36,136 bases of DNA from Ligilactobacillus salitolerans (GTDB lineage Bacteria > Bacillota > Bacilli > Lactobacillales > Lactobacillaceae), in NCBI RefSeq assembly GCF_003864415.1, contig NZ_BFFP01000002.1, forward strand, positions 1 through 36,136, read 5' to 3'. The notes under the pieces were generated by a model. It was not told the origin of the DNA. It searched no databases and worked only from the letters and a program-made list of their open reading frames with translations. Both the position numbers and the translations under genes were made by a program. Shown piece after piece: positions 23,643-31,817 of this stretch; position 1 is the stretch's first letter, and each line of letters starts with the position of its first letter.

Positions 23643-23881
23643 TGAAAGAAGTTTCCGCCAGTTCCTCCCATAGCATCCTAATGCTGGTGATCGCAGTTAT
23701 TTTCATCTTGGACGGTTTTTGGCAGGTTTTAAAAGGTGCGACTAGTCTAACTCGTCGTTACCAGCAAAAGACACGCCAAAATGAACCAACTGCTTCTGTC
23801 AGCTGGCTGCAGCTCATCTTGGGTGTCACAATGGTCGCAGCCGGATGCATCTTGGTTTACAGCGCAATCATGAATTTTTAA
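23642..23881 (+). CDS. Small two-helix membrane protein of unknown function
   Basis: A 79-aa protein starts with GTG inside the stop of the dehydrogenase gene. AAAGGAG lies 8 nt upstream, so it is clearly translated in coupling. There are two hydrophobic helices (about 10-29 and 56-77) separated by a basic, polar loop (TSLTRRYQQKTRQNEPT), likely cytoplasmic. I do not recognise a family. Position suggests a role linked to the dehydrogenase, but that is only inference. Confidence 0.75.
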   Translation: MKEVSASSSHSILMLVIAVIFILDGFWQVLKGATSLTRRYQQKTRQNEPTASVSWLQLILGVTMVAAGCILVYSAIMNF

Positions 23882-23890
23882 AGCAAACTA

Positions 23891-23936
23891 AATAGCGGCA
23901 AGGGCATTTAAACTGTGTCCTTGCCGCTATTTTTTA
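23891..23936. terminator. Bidirectional terminator
   Basis: The perfect 13-bp stem AATAGCGGCAAGG/CCTTGCCGCTATT encloses a 15-nt loop. T-runs on the plus strand end the dehydrogenase operon. The trehalose PTS operon converges from the right. Confidence 0.9.
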
Positions 23937-23945
23937 ATTCAGAGG

Positions 23946-25418
23946 TTATGCATTAGCCGTACCCGGCCGTTTCTTCTTTTCAACTTTCTTACCCATTTCC
24001 ATTTGATCGTTATACCCCCAGAACCAGGTAACAGCAAACGAAACGATCAGGGCTGCGGCACTAGAGATCAGAAAAGCGTAGAAACTAGTTAGATCACCCG
24101 AATTTTTAGTGTCAAAGAAGGATGAAAAGCCGATCAAAGATCCGGTAAAGCCAAACATCGAACCATGCATCAGTCCGGTGATCAAACCGCCGACTGCCGA
24201 TCCCATCAGACCGGAAATGAAGACGCGCCGGTAACGCAGGTTAACACCGTAAATCGCCGGCTCAGTCACACCGCAGAAAGCCGAGATCGCAGCTGCGATC
24301 CCCAGGGTCTTCCGGTCTTCTTTTTTGGTTTTCAGTGCAACTGCTAAGACCGCTGCACCTTGCGAAACCATCGTGGTCGAAATGATCGCATTCAGAGCAC
24401 TCTCTCCACTGGCAGAGATCTGCTGGGCAACCAGCGGAACAACGCCCCAATGCAAGCCAAAAATTACTAAGATCTGGTAGAAACCGCCGATCACTAGTCC
24501 ACCGATCCAGCCGGAGGCTTTGACCAGCCAATTGATCAAGTCAGCCAGGCCGTTAGCGAAGCCTTGGATGATCGGACCGGTAATGACCAGAGTGATTGCC
24601 GAAACAACCAACACCGTGATCAAGGGAGTAAAGATCATCTGCAAGTAACTCGGCAAATGATCATTGAGCCAGTCGCCCAGCAGCTTAGCAAGCCAAGCAG
24701 CTAAAATCATCGGAAAAATCGAATACGTATAATTCAGGAATTGGAAGTGAAAGCCGCCGATCTCAAACATGGTCTTAAACTTCTGACCCCAATCTACGAT
24801 CTGCGGATAAGCCAGAACACCGCCGATCACCGCGGCTACGATCGGATCGCTCTTCAGTTTTTTAGCAGCCGCAAAACCAACTAAGATCGGCAAAAAGTAA
24901 AAGGCAGAATCAGCCATCGCATTGATCGAGAGATAGACTGCACTCGTTGGTTTCAGCAAAGTCCCCAGCTGCGGCATGCTCAACAGGGCTAAAAGCCCTT
25001 TAATAATACCGGAAGCAGCGATCACCCCGATCACTGGGCTCATGGAACCTGTAATAAAGCCGATCAAATTACCAAAACCGCGCGTGACGAGATTGCCTTT
25101 TTGCGGACCAGCAGCGGTATCTTGTGTTTCACTCTGGTCTGAATCGCTCTCTTCTACAAATTCAGGGCCTAATTTTTCGACAACTGCATCATAAACATGC
25201 GAGACTTCTGTTCCGATCACGACCTGATATTGCCCGGAAGCATGAATCACATCGATGACTCCAGCGGTATTTTTCAGCCCATCATCGTCTGCTGCCTGTT
25301 CATCTTTCAAATAAAAACGCAGCCTGGAAATACAGTGGATCAGGCTCTTAATATTGCTGGGGCCGCCTACATCTTTAATGATCGTATCTGCCAGCTGCGT
25401 GTAATCTTTTTTAGCCAT
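23946..25418 (-). CDS. treP: PTS trehalose-type EIIBC component
   Basis: This 490-aa glucose/sucrose-family permease imports trehalose as trehalose 6-phosphate (inferred from treR/treA). The EIIB domain (1-90) has the phosphorylated cysteine at about 29 in HCISRLRF. An acidic/Gln linker (about 90-105) leads to the EIIC domain with about ten membrane spans, the GVTEPAIYGVNLRYRR motif (about 387-402) and a basic tail (GKKVEKKKRPG). No EIIA domain is fused; EIIA is the preceding gene, 9-12 bp away. AGGAGGG lies ahead of two consecutive ATGs (25421, 25418); the second has the better 8-nt spacing from AGGAGG. Confidence 0.93.
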   Translation of the reverse strand: MAKKDYTQLADTIIKDVGGPSNIKSLIHCISRLRFYLKDEQAADDDGLKNTAGVIDVIHASGQYQVVIGTEVSHVYDAVVEKLGPEFVEESDSDQSETQDTAAGPQKGNLVTRGFGNLIGFITGSMSPVIGVIAASGIIKGLLALLSMPQLGTLLKPTSAVYLSINAMADSAFYFLPILVGFAAAKKLKSDPIVAAVIGGVLAYPQIVDWGQKFKTMFEIGGFHFQFLNYTYSIFPMILAAWLAKLLGDWLNDHLPSYLQMIFTPLITVLVVSAITLVITGPIIQGFANGLADLINWLVKASGWIGGLVIGGFYQILVIFGLHWGVVPLVAQQISASGESALNAIISTTMVSQGAAVLAVALKTKKEDRKTLGIAAAISAFCGVTEPAIYGVNLRYRRVFISGLMGSAVGGLITGLMHGSMFGFTGSLIGFSSFFDTKNSGDLTSFYAFLISSAAALIVSFAVTWFWGYNDQMEMGKKVEKKKRPGTANA

Positions 25419-25430
25419 CATCTTGCCCTC

Positions 25431-25913
25431 CTAACTTTGATTCAAGTGAGCTGCTGTTTGCCCTGCCTCTATCGTTCCCGGCTCTGGCACCACCTCGATG
25501 CCTTTGTCGGCGGAATTAGTCACGACCGTCATGATCGTTGTTTCGTAGCCCTTGGACTTGATCTGTTCCAAGTCCATGGAACCCAACCGATCTGAAGCAC
25601 TGACTTTTTGTCCTTTGCTGACATCCAACTCAAAAAATTGACCCTTCAACTCAACGGTATCGATCCCCAAATGAAGCAAAACTTCAAGACCATCGCCCGT
25701 CTGGATTCCAATTGCGTGTTTTGTATCAGCAACTACACTGACTGTCCCGCTAATTGGCGCGTAAATCGTGCCGTCTGTCGGGTCCAAACCGAATCCTTGT
25801 CCCATCGCTCCGGTTGAAAAAACTGGATCTTTCGTCTCTGCCAACTCGATGATTTTCCCAGCCGCTGGAGCTTTTAATTCACTCTCAGCACTTTTTTTCT
25901 TAAACCCAAACAT
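25431..25913 (-). CDS. PTS glucose-family EIIA component
   Basis: This 160-aa cytoplasmic EIIA-Glc-type protein relays phosphate from HPr to the downstream EIIBC. Landmarks are the LKAPAAGKIIELAETKDPVF opening, GTIYAPISGTV, HAIGIQTGDGLEVLLHLGIDTVEL with two active-site histidines (about 75 and 90), and a KKGxx-like FELDVSKGQKV segment. GGAGGAATGGAGCA precedes the ATG. It is the first gene behind a promoter whose spacer is filled by a palindromic operator. It could also serve the neighbouring lactose/cellobiose-type IIC only if that accepts a non-cognate partner, which is unproven. Confidence 0.93.
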   Translation of the reverse strand: MFGFKKKSAESELKAPAAGKIIELAETKDPVFSTGAMGQGFGLDPTDGTIYAPISGTVSVVADTKHAIGIQTGDGLEVLLHLGIDTVELKGQFFELDVSKGQKVSASDRLGSMDLEQIKSKGYETTIMTVVTNSADKGIEVVPEPGTIEAGQTAAHLNQS

Positions 25914-25931
25914 TGCTCCATTCCTCCTTTA

Positions 25932-25945
25932 TAAAAGCGCTTTCT
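25932..25945 (-). promoter_or_regulatory. cre-like site downstream of the EIIA promoter
   Basis: TAAAAGCGCTTTCT matches 12 of 14 positions of the ideal TGAAAGCGCTTTCA. It lies between the -10 and the ribosome site, where bound CcpA would block transcription. Confidence 0.65.
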
Positions 25946-25955
25946 TTTCAGTTAA

Positions 25956-25984
25956 ATAGTAGTACCTGTATATACAGGTGTCAA
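25956..25984 (-). promoter_or_regulatory. Promoter and TreR-like operator of the trehalose PTS genes
   Basis: Minus strand: -35 TTGACA (25984-25979), 17-bp spacer, -10 TACTAT (25961-25956). The spacer holds the perfect 16-bp palindrome ACCTGTATATACAGGT (25964-25979), closely matching TreR sites built on TGTATATACA. Confidence 0.88.
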
Positions 25985-26028
25985 GAAATGTGAATCCGCT
26001 GCATGCTTGCAAGTTGTAGCACACCCCA

Positions 26029-26817
26029 TTAATATCCGCGTAATTCGAGCTCATTTTTGGGGTCGTGTAAAAACCGGTGAAGCTCTTCGTTGGCAAAAGT
26101 TGCTCGGTCTTCTTCTCTTCTAGCATTCAGTGAGGAGCGCTGTTCAAGTAATAAGTCATTTTTTCCTCCGTGCCCAATGATCACCATGGACTGCCCGTCT
26201 TTGCACGTGGAAATAAAGTTCAGCAGTTCCGCCGGCTGATTTTGTCCTTCATCTAAAGCGTAATTGAGATCCGGATAAACTAAACTGCCTTGCGCCTGCT
26301 TGAATTCTGCTTTGATCTCTGGGCTTGCCAGAGATGGCTGCATCTCATTTCTGAATATAAGGCGGGTTTCAGCTGCGATTTTTTCAAATAATTTAAGGAA
26401 ATCAAGGTCAATAAATGCTGCTCCGTGATGGGTCGTCAGATGGCTGATCCTTATCCCGAATTTTTCTGCCAATTCGAGTTGGGCGTATATTTCTCGTTTG
26501 ACCTCATCAAGCTTGATTTGTTTTTGCTTGACCCGCTGGCTGAATTCAGCAAAATCCCAAAGTGCAGCAGTCTTAGGATCAACAAGCGAAGGTATTTGTT
26601 CAACGTCAGCCGCTGCTTGATGGCGATCTAAAACGACATGCAATCCCATTGCTTTGATCCCTTGGCTTCTTGCCAGATGTGCATCTTCTTTTGATTCAGG
26701 CATCGTGACCATAAAATTTGTACTCGTGATCAGTTTTTTCTGCAAAAGATCCAAGATCACCGCTGAAGTCTGAGGTGTGATCCCAAAATCGTCGCTTTCA
26801 AGAATTATTTTTTTCAT
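26029..26817 (-). CDS. ChbG/YdjC-like carbohydrate deacetylase
   Basis: This 262-aa metal-dependent deacetylase belongs to the YdjC/ChbG family, which removes acetyl groups from N-acetylated disaccharides or their phosphates; ChbG acts on imported diacetylchitobiose 6-phosphate. Metal/catalytic motifs are ESDDFGIT (8-15), GLHVVLD (about 58) and SHLTTHHGAAFID (about 126-138). It overlaps the IIC gene by 4 nt (ATGA), so the two are coupled, and the product probably acts on what that IIC imports. No clear terminator separates it from the EIIA promoter 45 bp downstream, so some readthrough into the trehalose PTS is likely. A glycosidase for the deacetylated product is not obvious apart from treA. 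Confidence 0.88.
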   Translation of the reverse strand: MKKIILESDDFGITPQTSAVILDLLQKKLITSTNFMVTMPESKEDAHLARSQGIKAMGLHVVLDRHQAAADVEQIPSLVDPKTAALWDFAEFSQRVKQKQIKLDEVKREIYAQLELAEKFGIRISHLTTHHGAAFIDLDFLKLFEKIAAETRLIFRNEMQPSLASPEIKAEFKQAQGSLVYPDLNYALDEGQNQPAELLNFISTCKDGQSMVIIGHGGKNDLLLEQRSSLNARREEDRATFANEELHRFLHDPKNELELRGY

Positions 26818-28088
26818 TTTGCCTCTTCCTTTTGTTCTTTTAAAGCTGCGTTGTCAGCAGTTTTAAAGAATGGGTAGTAAACTAAACTGTCAAAGAGCAG
26901 CAAGCCGACTTGGAAAAGCCCCAGTTTCCAACTGCCCTCCATTAGGCCGGTAAAGAAGATCGGGATCGGCATCCCAAGAATTGTTGCCCCGCTGGCGGAA
27001 GGTAAGATACCCACTTTGATCAGCAAATAACCCAGCAATAAGTTGATCACTGGTAAAAAGACATATGGGATGAAGAAAATCGCGTTATAAACAAGCGGGA
27101 CCCCATAAACTAATGGTTCATTGATCCCAAAGAAACCTGCGGGCAAGGCCAACTTCCCCAAGACTTTAAACTGGTCACTTTTGGCGCGAAAAGCCATCAT
27201 CAAATTTAAACCTAATGTTGCCCCGCCGCCGCCAATCGATGTACAAATGATCCAAAAACCGATCGTAGTAATATACGGCAACGCTTGCCCGTTATTGAAA
27301 GCTGCTAAATTTTGAATATCTAAAGGCAAAAAGACAGTCAACAGGATCGGCATGACGACTAACATCCCATGGATCCCAATAAACCAAAACAATTGAGCAA
27401 CCAAAGTTAAAATGACCATCGTCCAAATCGACGTCCCAATATGAGTTAATGGTTGCTGGATCAGCGAATAAATCACATTATGGATCGTCTCAAACTTAGT
27501 CAGTTCAAAAATATAACGAATAAAGATCGCCACCGCGATTATTAACGTAGTGGGAACCACGCTGCTTAGAGATTTCGCAACCATCGGCGGAACGGATTTA
27601 GGGAGCTGAATGATCCAGTTGTGCTTGATCATAAATACATAGGCAGCTCCAACCGCAATCCCAATAATGATCCCCATGAAAAAGCCTGAAGAACCCAACC
27701 ACTTAAAAGGCAAATAAGTTTCATCTTTGATAGTTTTGAGCGGAGTAATGATCAAAAAAGCGACAAGCGAGATAAAAACAGGGACCAGACTGTCGAGGTC
27801 ATCCCTCTTGATCCGTACGTGTGTGAGCGACATACATGCCAGCAAGGCAATAATATCCGTAGTAAAATGGCTGACCGAAGTCAAAGTTTCTTTCAGGTCA
27901 ACTTGTTCTAAAAAATCTTGGTAGCCTGAGACCGGAAAATTGGCGATTAACGAGAAAACAGCTCCAACGATAATCAACGGCAGTACTCCCAAAAGACCAT
28001 CAGTAATAGTTTTCAGTGTCTTGATCTCAGACAGCCGCTGGTTGATCGACTCTAACGACGACATAAATTTATTATTTTCGTTTTTCAT
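26814..28088 (-). CDS. PTS lactose/cellobiose-family IIC permease
   Basis: This 424-aa membrane component of the Lac/chitobiose PTS family has about ten hydrophobic helices, the family segment FWFIGIHGMLVVMPIL (about 230), the GGGGATLGLNLMMAF motif (about 285) and FGINEPLVYGVPLVYNAIFF (about 319). There is no fused IIB and no Lac-family IIA or IIB gene in the window, so it depends on partners encoded elsewhere. The start is the ATG at 28088 with GAGGGG 6 nt before it; the open frame up to 28145 lacks a ribosome site. It lies behind its own TreR-like/cre-controlled promoter. Pairing with a YdjC-like deacetylase suggests an acetylated disaccharide as cargo (inference). Confidence 0.9.
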   Translation of the reverse strand: MKNENNKFMSSLESINQRLSEIKTLKTITDGLLGVLPLIIVGAVFSLIANFPVSGYQDFLEQVDLKETLTSVSHFTTDIIALLACMSLTHVRIKRDDLDSLVPVFISLVAFLIITPLKTIKDETYLPFKWLGSSGFFMGIIIGIAVGAAYVFMIKHNWIIQLPKSVPPMVAKSLSSVVPTTLIIAVAIFIRYIFELTKFETIHNVIYSLIQQPLTHIGTSIWTMVILTLVAQLFWFIGIHGMLVVMPILLTVFLPLDIQNLAAFNNGQALPYITTIGFWIICTSIGGGGATLGLNLMMAFRAKSDQFKVLGKLALPAGFFGINEPLVYGVPLVYNAIFFIPYVFLPVINLLLGYLLIKVGILPSASGATILGMPIPIFFTGLMEGSWKLGLFQVGLLLFDSLVYYPFFKTADNAALKEQKEEAK

Positions 28089-28218
28089 AAAAATCCCCTC
28101 ACTTATGATCAGATCCTCTGGACAGATTGCATTGCGATTTATCAAAAAAGTTACGAAACTAACTTCATTACTGTTGCATTAAAAGTGTGGTGTGACCAGC
28201 GCCGCTGCCGCCTTTAAA

Positions 28219-28232
28219 ATAAAGCGCTTTCA
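28219..28232 (-). promoter_or_regulatory. cre-like site in the IIC leader
   Basis: ATAAAGCGCTTTCA matches 12 of 14 bases of the ideal TGAAAGCGCTTTCA. It lies just downstream of the -10 on the minus strand. Confidence 0.65.
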
Positions 28233-28244
28233 TAATACACTGTA

Positions 28245-28273
28245 ATAATATTAGCTGTCTATACAAGTGTCAA
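28245..28273 (-). promoter_or_regulatory. Promoter and degenerate TreR-like operator of the IIC-deacetylase operon
   Basis: Minus strand: -35 TTGACA (28273-28268), 17-bp spacer, -10 TATTAT (28250-28245). The spacer contains CTTGTATAGACAG (28267-28255), an imperfect form of the TTGTATATACAA operator, at the same place as in the EIIA promoter. Confidence 0.78.
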
Positions 28274-28327
28274 GAGAAAAGCACCGTCCCGCAGAAAACA
28301 TCAGTTTATCAGATTTTACCTGTTAAA

Positions 28328-28341
28328 CGAAAACGTTTTTA
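28328..28341 (+). promoter_or_regulatory. cre-like site upstream of treR
   Basis: CGAAAACGTTTTTA matches 12 of 14 bases of a relaxed cre (TGAAAACGTTTTCA). It lies just upstream of the -35 of the treR-treA promoter. Confidence 0.5.
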
Positions 28342-28349
28342 CAAATTGA

Positions 28350-28378
28350 TTGCTTGTATATACAAACATGACTATAAT
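28350..28378 (+). promoter_or_regulatory. Promoter and TreR operator of treR-treA
   Basis: -35 TTGCTT (28350-28355), 17-bp spacer, -10 TATAAT (28373-28378). The perfect palindrome TTGTATATACAA (28354-28365) overlaps the -35 and spacer, so TreR would repress its own operon. Confidence 0.85.
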
Positions 28379-28408
28379 AAGAGCTGAAAATGATTGGAGT
28401 GAGCTAAA

Positions 28409-29131
28409 GTGCAGGCAATTCAAAGCAAGCAAGTGATCATCGCGCGGGATATCTTGACGAAAATCAAATACGGTCAATATCGCCCCGGCTCATATTTACC
28501 CAGTGAAAATCAACTGACGGAACTCTATGGTACTTCCCGGGAGACTATCAGGAAAGCTTTAAATGAGTTGAATACCATGGGAATGATCCAGAAAATCAAG
28601 GGTAAGGGTTCAATTGTGCTTGATCTCCAGCGTTACACCTTCCCGATCTCTGGGATCACCAGTTTTAAAGAACTCAACCGCTCGCAAGAGATGCATGCAA
28701 CGACTAGAATCTTACACAACAAGCAAGGCACCGTCCCGGAATATTTTGTAAATCGCGGGGTCTCTAGAAAGCAAAAAGTGATCTACCTAGAACGATTACG
28801 AGAAGTCGACGGTCAAGCAGTGGTTGTAGACAAAGACTATCTCTTAACTCCACCGCTGAATGAGATCCCAACGGCTGCTGCGAAAGATTCCTTGTACTCT
28901 TACCTGGAAGATCAGCTGGGATACGAAATTTCTTATGCTACCAAAGAGATCACGGTCGAAAAGCCAGATGAAGGACTGGCGCACCAGCTGCAATTAGCCG
29001 CAAATGAAATGGTGGTCGTTGTCCGCAGTATGACCTATCTGGCAGATACGACTTTGATCCAGCTGACTGAATCTTACCACCGGCCAGATAAGTTTAAATT
29101 TGTAGATTTTGCACGCAGAAAGAAAATTTAG
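28409..29131 (+). CDS. treR: GntR/HutC-family trehalose operon repressor
   Basis: This 240-aa repressor is the likely TreR; in Bacillus TreR releases DNA when trehalose 6-phosphate accumulates. An N-terminal winged helix (about 8-72) has YLPSENQLTELYGTSRETIR and RKALNELNTMGMI. A UTRA effector domain (about 95-235) contains VIYLERLREVDGQAVVVDKDYL and TLIQLTESYHRPDKFKFVDFARRK. The start is a GTG with GGAG 9 nt upstream. It is followed after 18 bp by treA. Operators matching its expected site lie at its own promoter and at both leftward promoters, so it probably controls the whole locus. Confidence 0.93.
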   Translation: MQAIQSKQVIIARDILTKIKYGQYRPGSYLPSENQLTELYGTSRETIRKALNELNTMGMIQKIKGKGSIVLDLQRYTFPISGITSFKELNRSQEMHATTRILHNKQGTVPEYFVNRGVSRKQKVIYLERLREVDGQAVVVDKDYLLTPPLNEIPTAAAKDSLYSYLEDQLGYEISYATKEITVEKPDEGLAHQLQLAANEMVVVVRSMTYLADTTLIQLTESYHRPDKFKFVDFARRKKI

Positions 29132-29149
29132 GTTGAAAGGAGCTTGAAA

Positions 29150-30823
29150 ATGACAGATCTAGGAAAAAAAGTAATTTATCAGATTTATCCCAAATCATTT
29201 TACGACAGCGACGGCGATGGGATCGGCGACTTGCGCGGGATCATCGAGAAGATCCCCTACCTGACCAAGTTAAACATTGATATGATCTGGTTCAATCCCT
29301 TTTTTATCTCTCCTCAAAACGATAACGGCTACGATATTGCAGATTACTATCGGATCGACCCTAAGTTTGGCACGATGGCCGATTTCGAAGAGTTAACGTC
29401 CAAACTTAAACAAGCTGGGATCGAAGTGATGTTAGACATGGTATTAAACCACTGTTCGACTCAACATCCGTGGTTCCAAAAAGCTTTGGCAGGTGATCAA
29501 AAATACCGCAAGTATTTTTACTTGCGCAAACCCAAGGAAAACGGTGATCTGCCGACGAACTGGCAGTCCAAGTTCGGCGGTCCGGCCTGGGCGAAATTTG
29601 GCGAGGCCGGTCTGTACTACCTGCACCTTTATGACCCAACCCAGGCGGACTTGGATTGGCACCAGCCAGAGGTCAGAAAAGAAGCTGCTCAGGTTGTTAA
29701 TTTCTGGCGGTCGAAAGGAGTCCATGGCTTCCGATTCGACGTGATCAATGTTACTGGCAAAAGCGAAACTTTCATTGATTCTACTGACCCGGTCCAAGAA
29801 AAATCGCTCTATACTGATACTCCGGTCGTCCACGATTACCTGAAAGAACTCAACCAGAATAGCTTTGGGCAAGATCCTGACAGTGTCACGGTCGGTGAGA
29901 TGTCCTCTGCGAATGTGCAGACTTCCGTAGAATACACTCAGCCGCAAGCCCATGAACTGTCGATGATCTTCACTTTTCATCATCTCAAAGTTGACTATGC
30001 TCATGGCGACAAATGGCAGACGATCCCGTTTGACTTTAGCAAATTAAAGCAAGTTCTCAGCGAATGGCAAGTTGCGATGGACCAAGGAAACGGCTGGAAC
30101 GCACTCTTCTGGAACAACCACGACCAGCCGTGGGCGTTAAACCGCTTCGGTGATCCGGTCAATTTCCGCGAAGAGTCGGCGACCGCTCTAGCAACAGCGC
30201 TCCATCTGCTGCGAGGTACCCCCTTTATCTACATGGGCGAAGAACTCGGCATGGTTGACCCAGCATATACTTCGATCGACGACTATGTTGATATCGAAGC
30301 CCTGAATGCATACCAGCGATTACGCGCGCAAGGCAAGTCAGACCAAAAAGCCTTTCTGCAAGTCAAGGCTAAGTCGCGTGACAATTCCCGGGTACCGATG
30401 CACTGGGACGCGAGCCTGACTGCTGGTTTTACCACGGGTAAGCCGTGGCTTGCACCCACCGATCAAGCACAGATCAACGTTAAAAAGGAATTATCCCAAG
30501 GCGTGATCTTCGCTTATTATCAAAAATTGATTGCTTTGCGCAAAAGCAACAACTTAGTTTCTGCGGGACACTTTCAGCAGCTGCTCTTAGACCACCCGCA
30601 AGTTTTCGCTTACGAACGCTGGTTAGCTGATCAAAAGCAAAAATTGCTGGTGCTGGTCAACTTTTACGGTTCCTCAACCACAGTCACCTTGCCGGCAGAA
30701 TTTTCTGAACACACAGCTGAGCTGCTGCTAGGCAATTATCCAAAACATGCTCTCGCACACGGGCAGCTGCCGCTAAAATTAGCTTTACAGCCATACGAGG
30801 CAGTGGTCTATCAATGTGAATAA
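29150..30823 (+). CDS. treA: Trehalose-6-phosphate hydrolase (alpha,alpha-phosphotrehalase, GH13)
   Basis: This 557-aa cytoplasmic GH13 enzyme splits trehalose 6-phosphate into glucose and glucose 6-phosphate. It follows TreA/TreC closely: VIYQIYPKSFYDSDGDGIGD, STQHPWFQKAL, NWQSKFGGPAW, LHLYDPTQADLDW and ELSMIFTFHHLKVDY. The catalytic nucleophile Asp is in GFRFDVIN (about 199), the acid/base Glu in VGEMSS (about 250), and the third acid in WNNHDQP (about 325). A beta-domain ends the protein. The start is the ATG at 29150 behind AAAGGAG; a TTG at 29144 is in frame but overlaps the optimal spacing. It is co-transcribed with treR. Confidence 0.95.
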   Translation: MTDLGKKVIYQIYPKSFYDSDGDGIGDLRGIIEKIPYLTKLNIDMIWFNPFFISPQNDNGYDIADYYRIDPKFGTMADFEELTSKLKQAGIEVMLDMVLNHCSTQHPWFQKALAGDQKYRKYFYLRKPKENGDLPTNWQSKFGGPAWAKFGEAGLYYLHLYDPTQADLDWHQPEVRKEAAQVVNFWRSKGVHGFRFDVINVTGKSETFIDSTDPVQEKSLYTDTPVVHDYLKELNQNSFGQDPDSVTVGEMSSANVQTSVEYTQPQAHELSMIFTFHHLKVDYAHGDKWQTIPFDFSKLKQVLSEWQVAMDQGNGWNALFWNNHDQPWALNRFGDPVNFREESATALATALHLLRGTPFIYMGEELGMVDPAYTSIDDYVDIEALNAYQRLRAQGKSDQKAFLQVKAKSRDNSRVPMHWDASLTAGFTTGKPWLAPTDQAQINVKKELSQGVIFAYYQKLIALRKSNNLVSAGHFQQLLLDHPQVFAYERWLADQKQKLLVLVNFYGSSTTVTLPAEFSEHTAELLLGNYPKHALAHGQLPLKLALQPYEAVVYQCE

Positions 30824-30830
30824 ATCAAGC

Positions 30831-30866
30831 GTTGCGCTGAACGAATTTTTTCGTCTTTAGCGCAGC
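30831..30866 (+). terminator. First hairpin after treA
   Basis: A stem of TGCGCT/AGCGCA with an inner ACGA/TCGT helix encloses ATTTTT. No long T-run follows, so it is probably a secondary or 3'-stabilising element ahead of the main terminator. Confidence 0.45.
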
Positions 30867-30875
30867 ATGCCGCTT

Positions 30876-30924
30876 AAATAAAAATCCATCAGTAGGCTAC
30901 CTCTCTACTGGTGGATTTTTATTT
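30876..30924. terminator. Bidirectional terminator between treA and the peptidase gene
   Basis: A 20-bp stem (30876-30895 with 30905-30924, one G-U) has a 9-nt loop. Its ends supply A- and T-runs (AAATAAAAATCC/GGATTTTTATTT), so it works in both directions. Confidence 0.92.
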
Positions 30925-30929
30925 GGAAT

Positions 30930-31817
30930 TTAGTCGTTTTCGTTCAGCCATGAATCTAGCAGCGAAATGAATTCATCATGCTGATCTAAGAGCGCCAAAT
31001 GCCTGCTGTTGGCAAATAAATGCCATTTAGCATTTGGAATATGGTCATAAACTGATTTTGCGATCAAAGGCGTACATAGATCATCCGTTCCGCTTGTTAC
31101 TAAGACCGGAACATCCACATTTTTCAGCTGATCTGTGACATCAAAATCACTCAAAGTCCCGTTTTCGGTAAATTCGTTTGGTCCTTCGGCGATCAAGCTG
31201 GCTTTAGCTCCGTTGGTTGGCCGTCTCATCGGCTCTGGCGAATTTTCATTCGGCTGGTCCCAGCAATAGCGCGCCATATACCTTTCATTTGCTGCTAAAT
31301 ACTGGGCGCCGGTAAAATCGCCGGTTTCCTCAGCCTTTTGAATTGCCTGCTGGTCTTCATAACTTAAGTATTTGATCAAACGATGCTGCTCTTTGACCCA
31401 CAACGGGATCGAAGCCGGCGAGCTGTTGATCATCACACTTTTGACCCCGGGATGATCATAGTGTGTCAGGTAAAACATTTCGAGCATTCCGCCCCAAGAT
31501 TGACCCGAGAGGTGCAGTTGATCCAAATGCAAGTACTCTCGCAAAGCAATCAGTTCCTCTGCCCAAGTCTCCTTCACATACAACCCTTCATCTTCTGGAA
31601 TAGAAGACTTGCCGCAGCCAATTTGATCGTACATGATCAATTGGCGCCCAGTCTGGGCATAATCATCCATCATTTCAAAATAGTTGTGCGAAGAACCCGG
31701 GCCGCCATGGAGCAGCAGCAATGGTGCTTTATTGGGAGCAGATTCTCCGACAATCCGATAATACGTCTGGTAACCGTGAAAAGGCATGTAGCCTTCTTGA
31801 ACCTTAATTTTATCCAT
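30930..31817 (-). CDS. pepI: Proline iminopeptidase-type alpha/beta hydrolase (PepI family)
   Basis: This 295-aa cytosolic serine hydrolase removes N-terminal proline or other residues from small peptides. Oxyanion region LLLLHGGPGSSHNYF (about 33-47) is followed by the family motif DQIGCGKSS and the nucleophile elbow LSGQSWGGML (Ser about 107). An alpha-helical cap has RYCWDQPN, and the late acid and His lie in VTSGTDDLCTP and ANSRHLALLDQ (about 275). The family includes PepI/Pip of lactobacilli and L-amino-acid amidases, which sequence alone does not separate. GAGG precedes the ATG. It is monocistronic. Confidence 0.92.
   Translation of the reverse strand: MDKIKVQEGYMPFHGYQTYYRIVGESAPNKAPLLLLHGGPGSSHNYFEMMDDYAQTGRQLIMYDQIGCGKSSIPEDEGLYVKETWAEELIALREYLHLDQLHLSGQSWGGMLEMFYLTHYDHPGVKSVMINSSPASIPLWVKEQHRLIKYLSYEDQQAIQKAEETGDFTGAQYLAANERYMARYCWDQPNENSPEPMRRPTNGAKASLIAEGPNEFTENGTLSDFDVTDQLKNVDVPVLVTSGTDDLCTPLIAKSVYDHIPNAKWHLFANSRHLALLDQHDEFISLLDSWLNEND

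Noticed and set aside
29444-30004. 186-codon minus-strand frame inside treA
   Set aside because: Antisense shadow of a well-conserved GH13 gene with no motif of its own.
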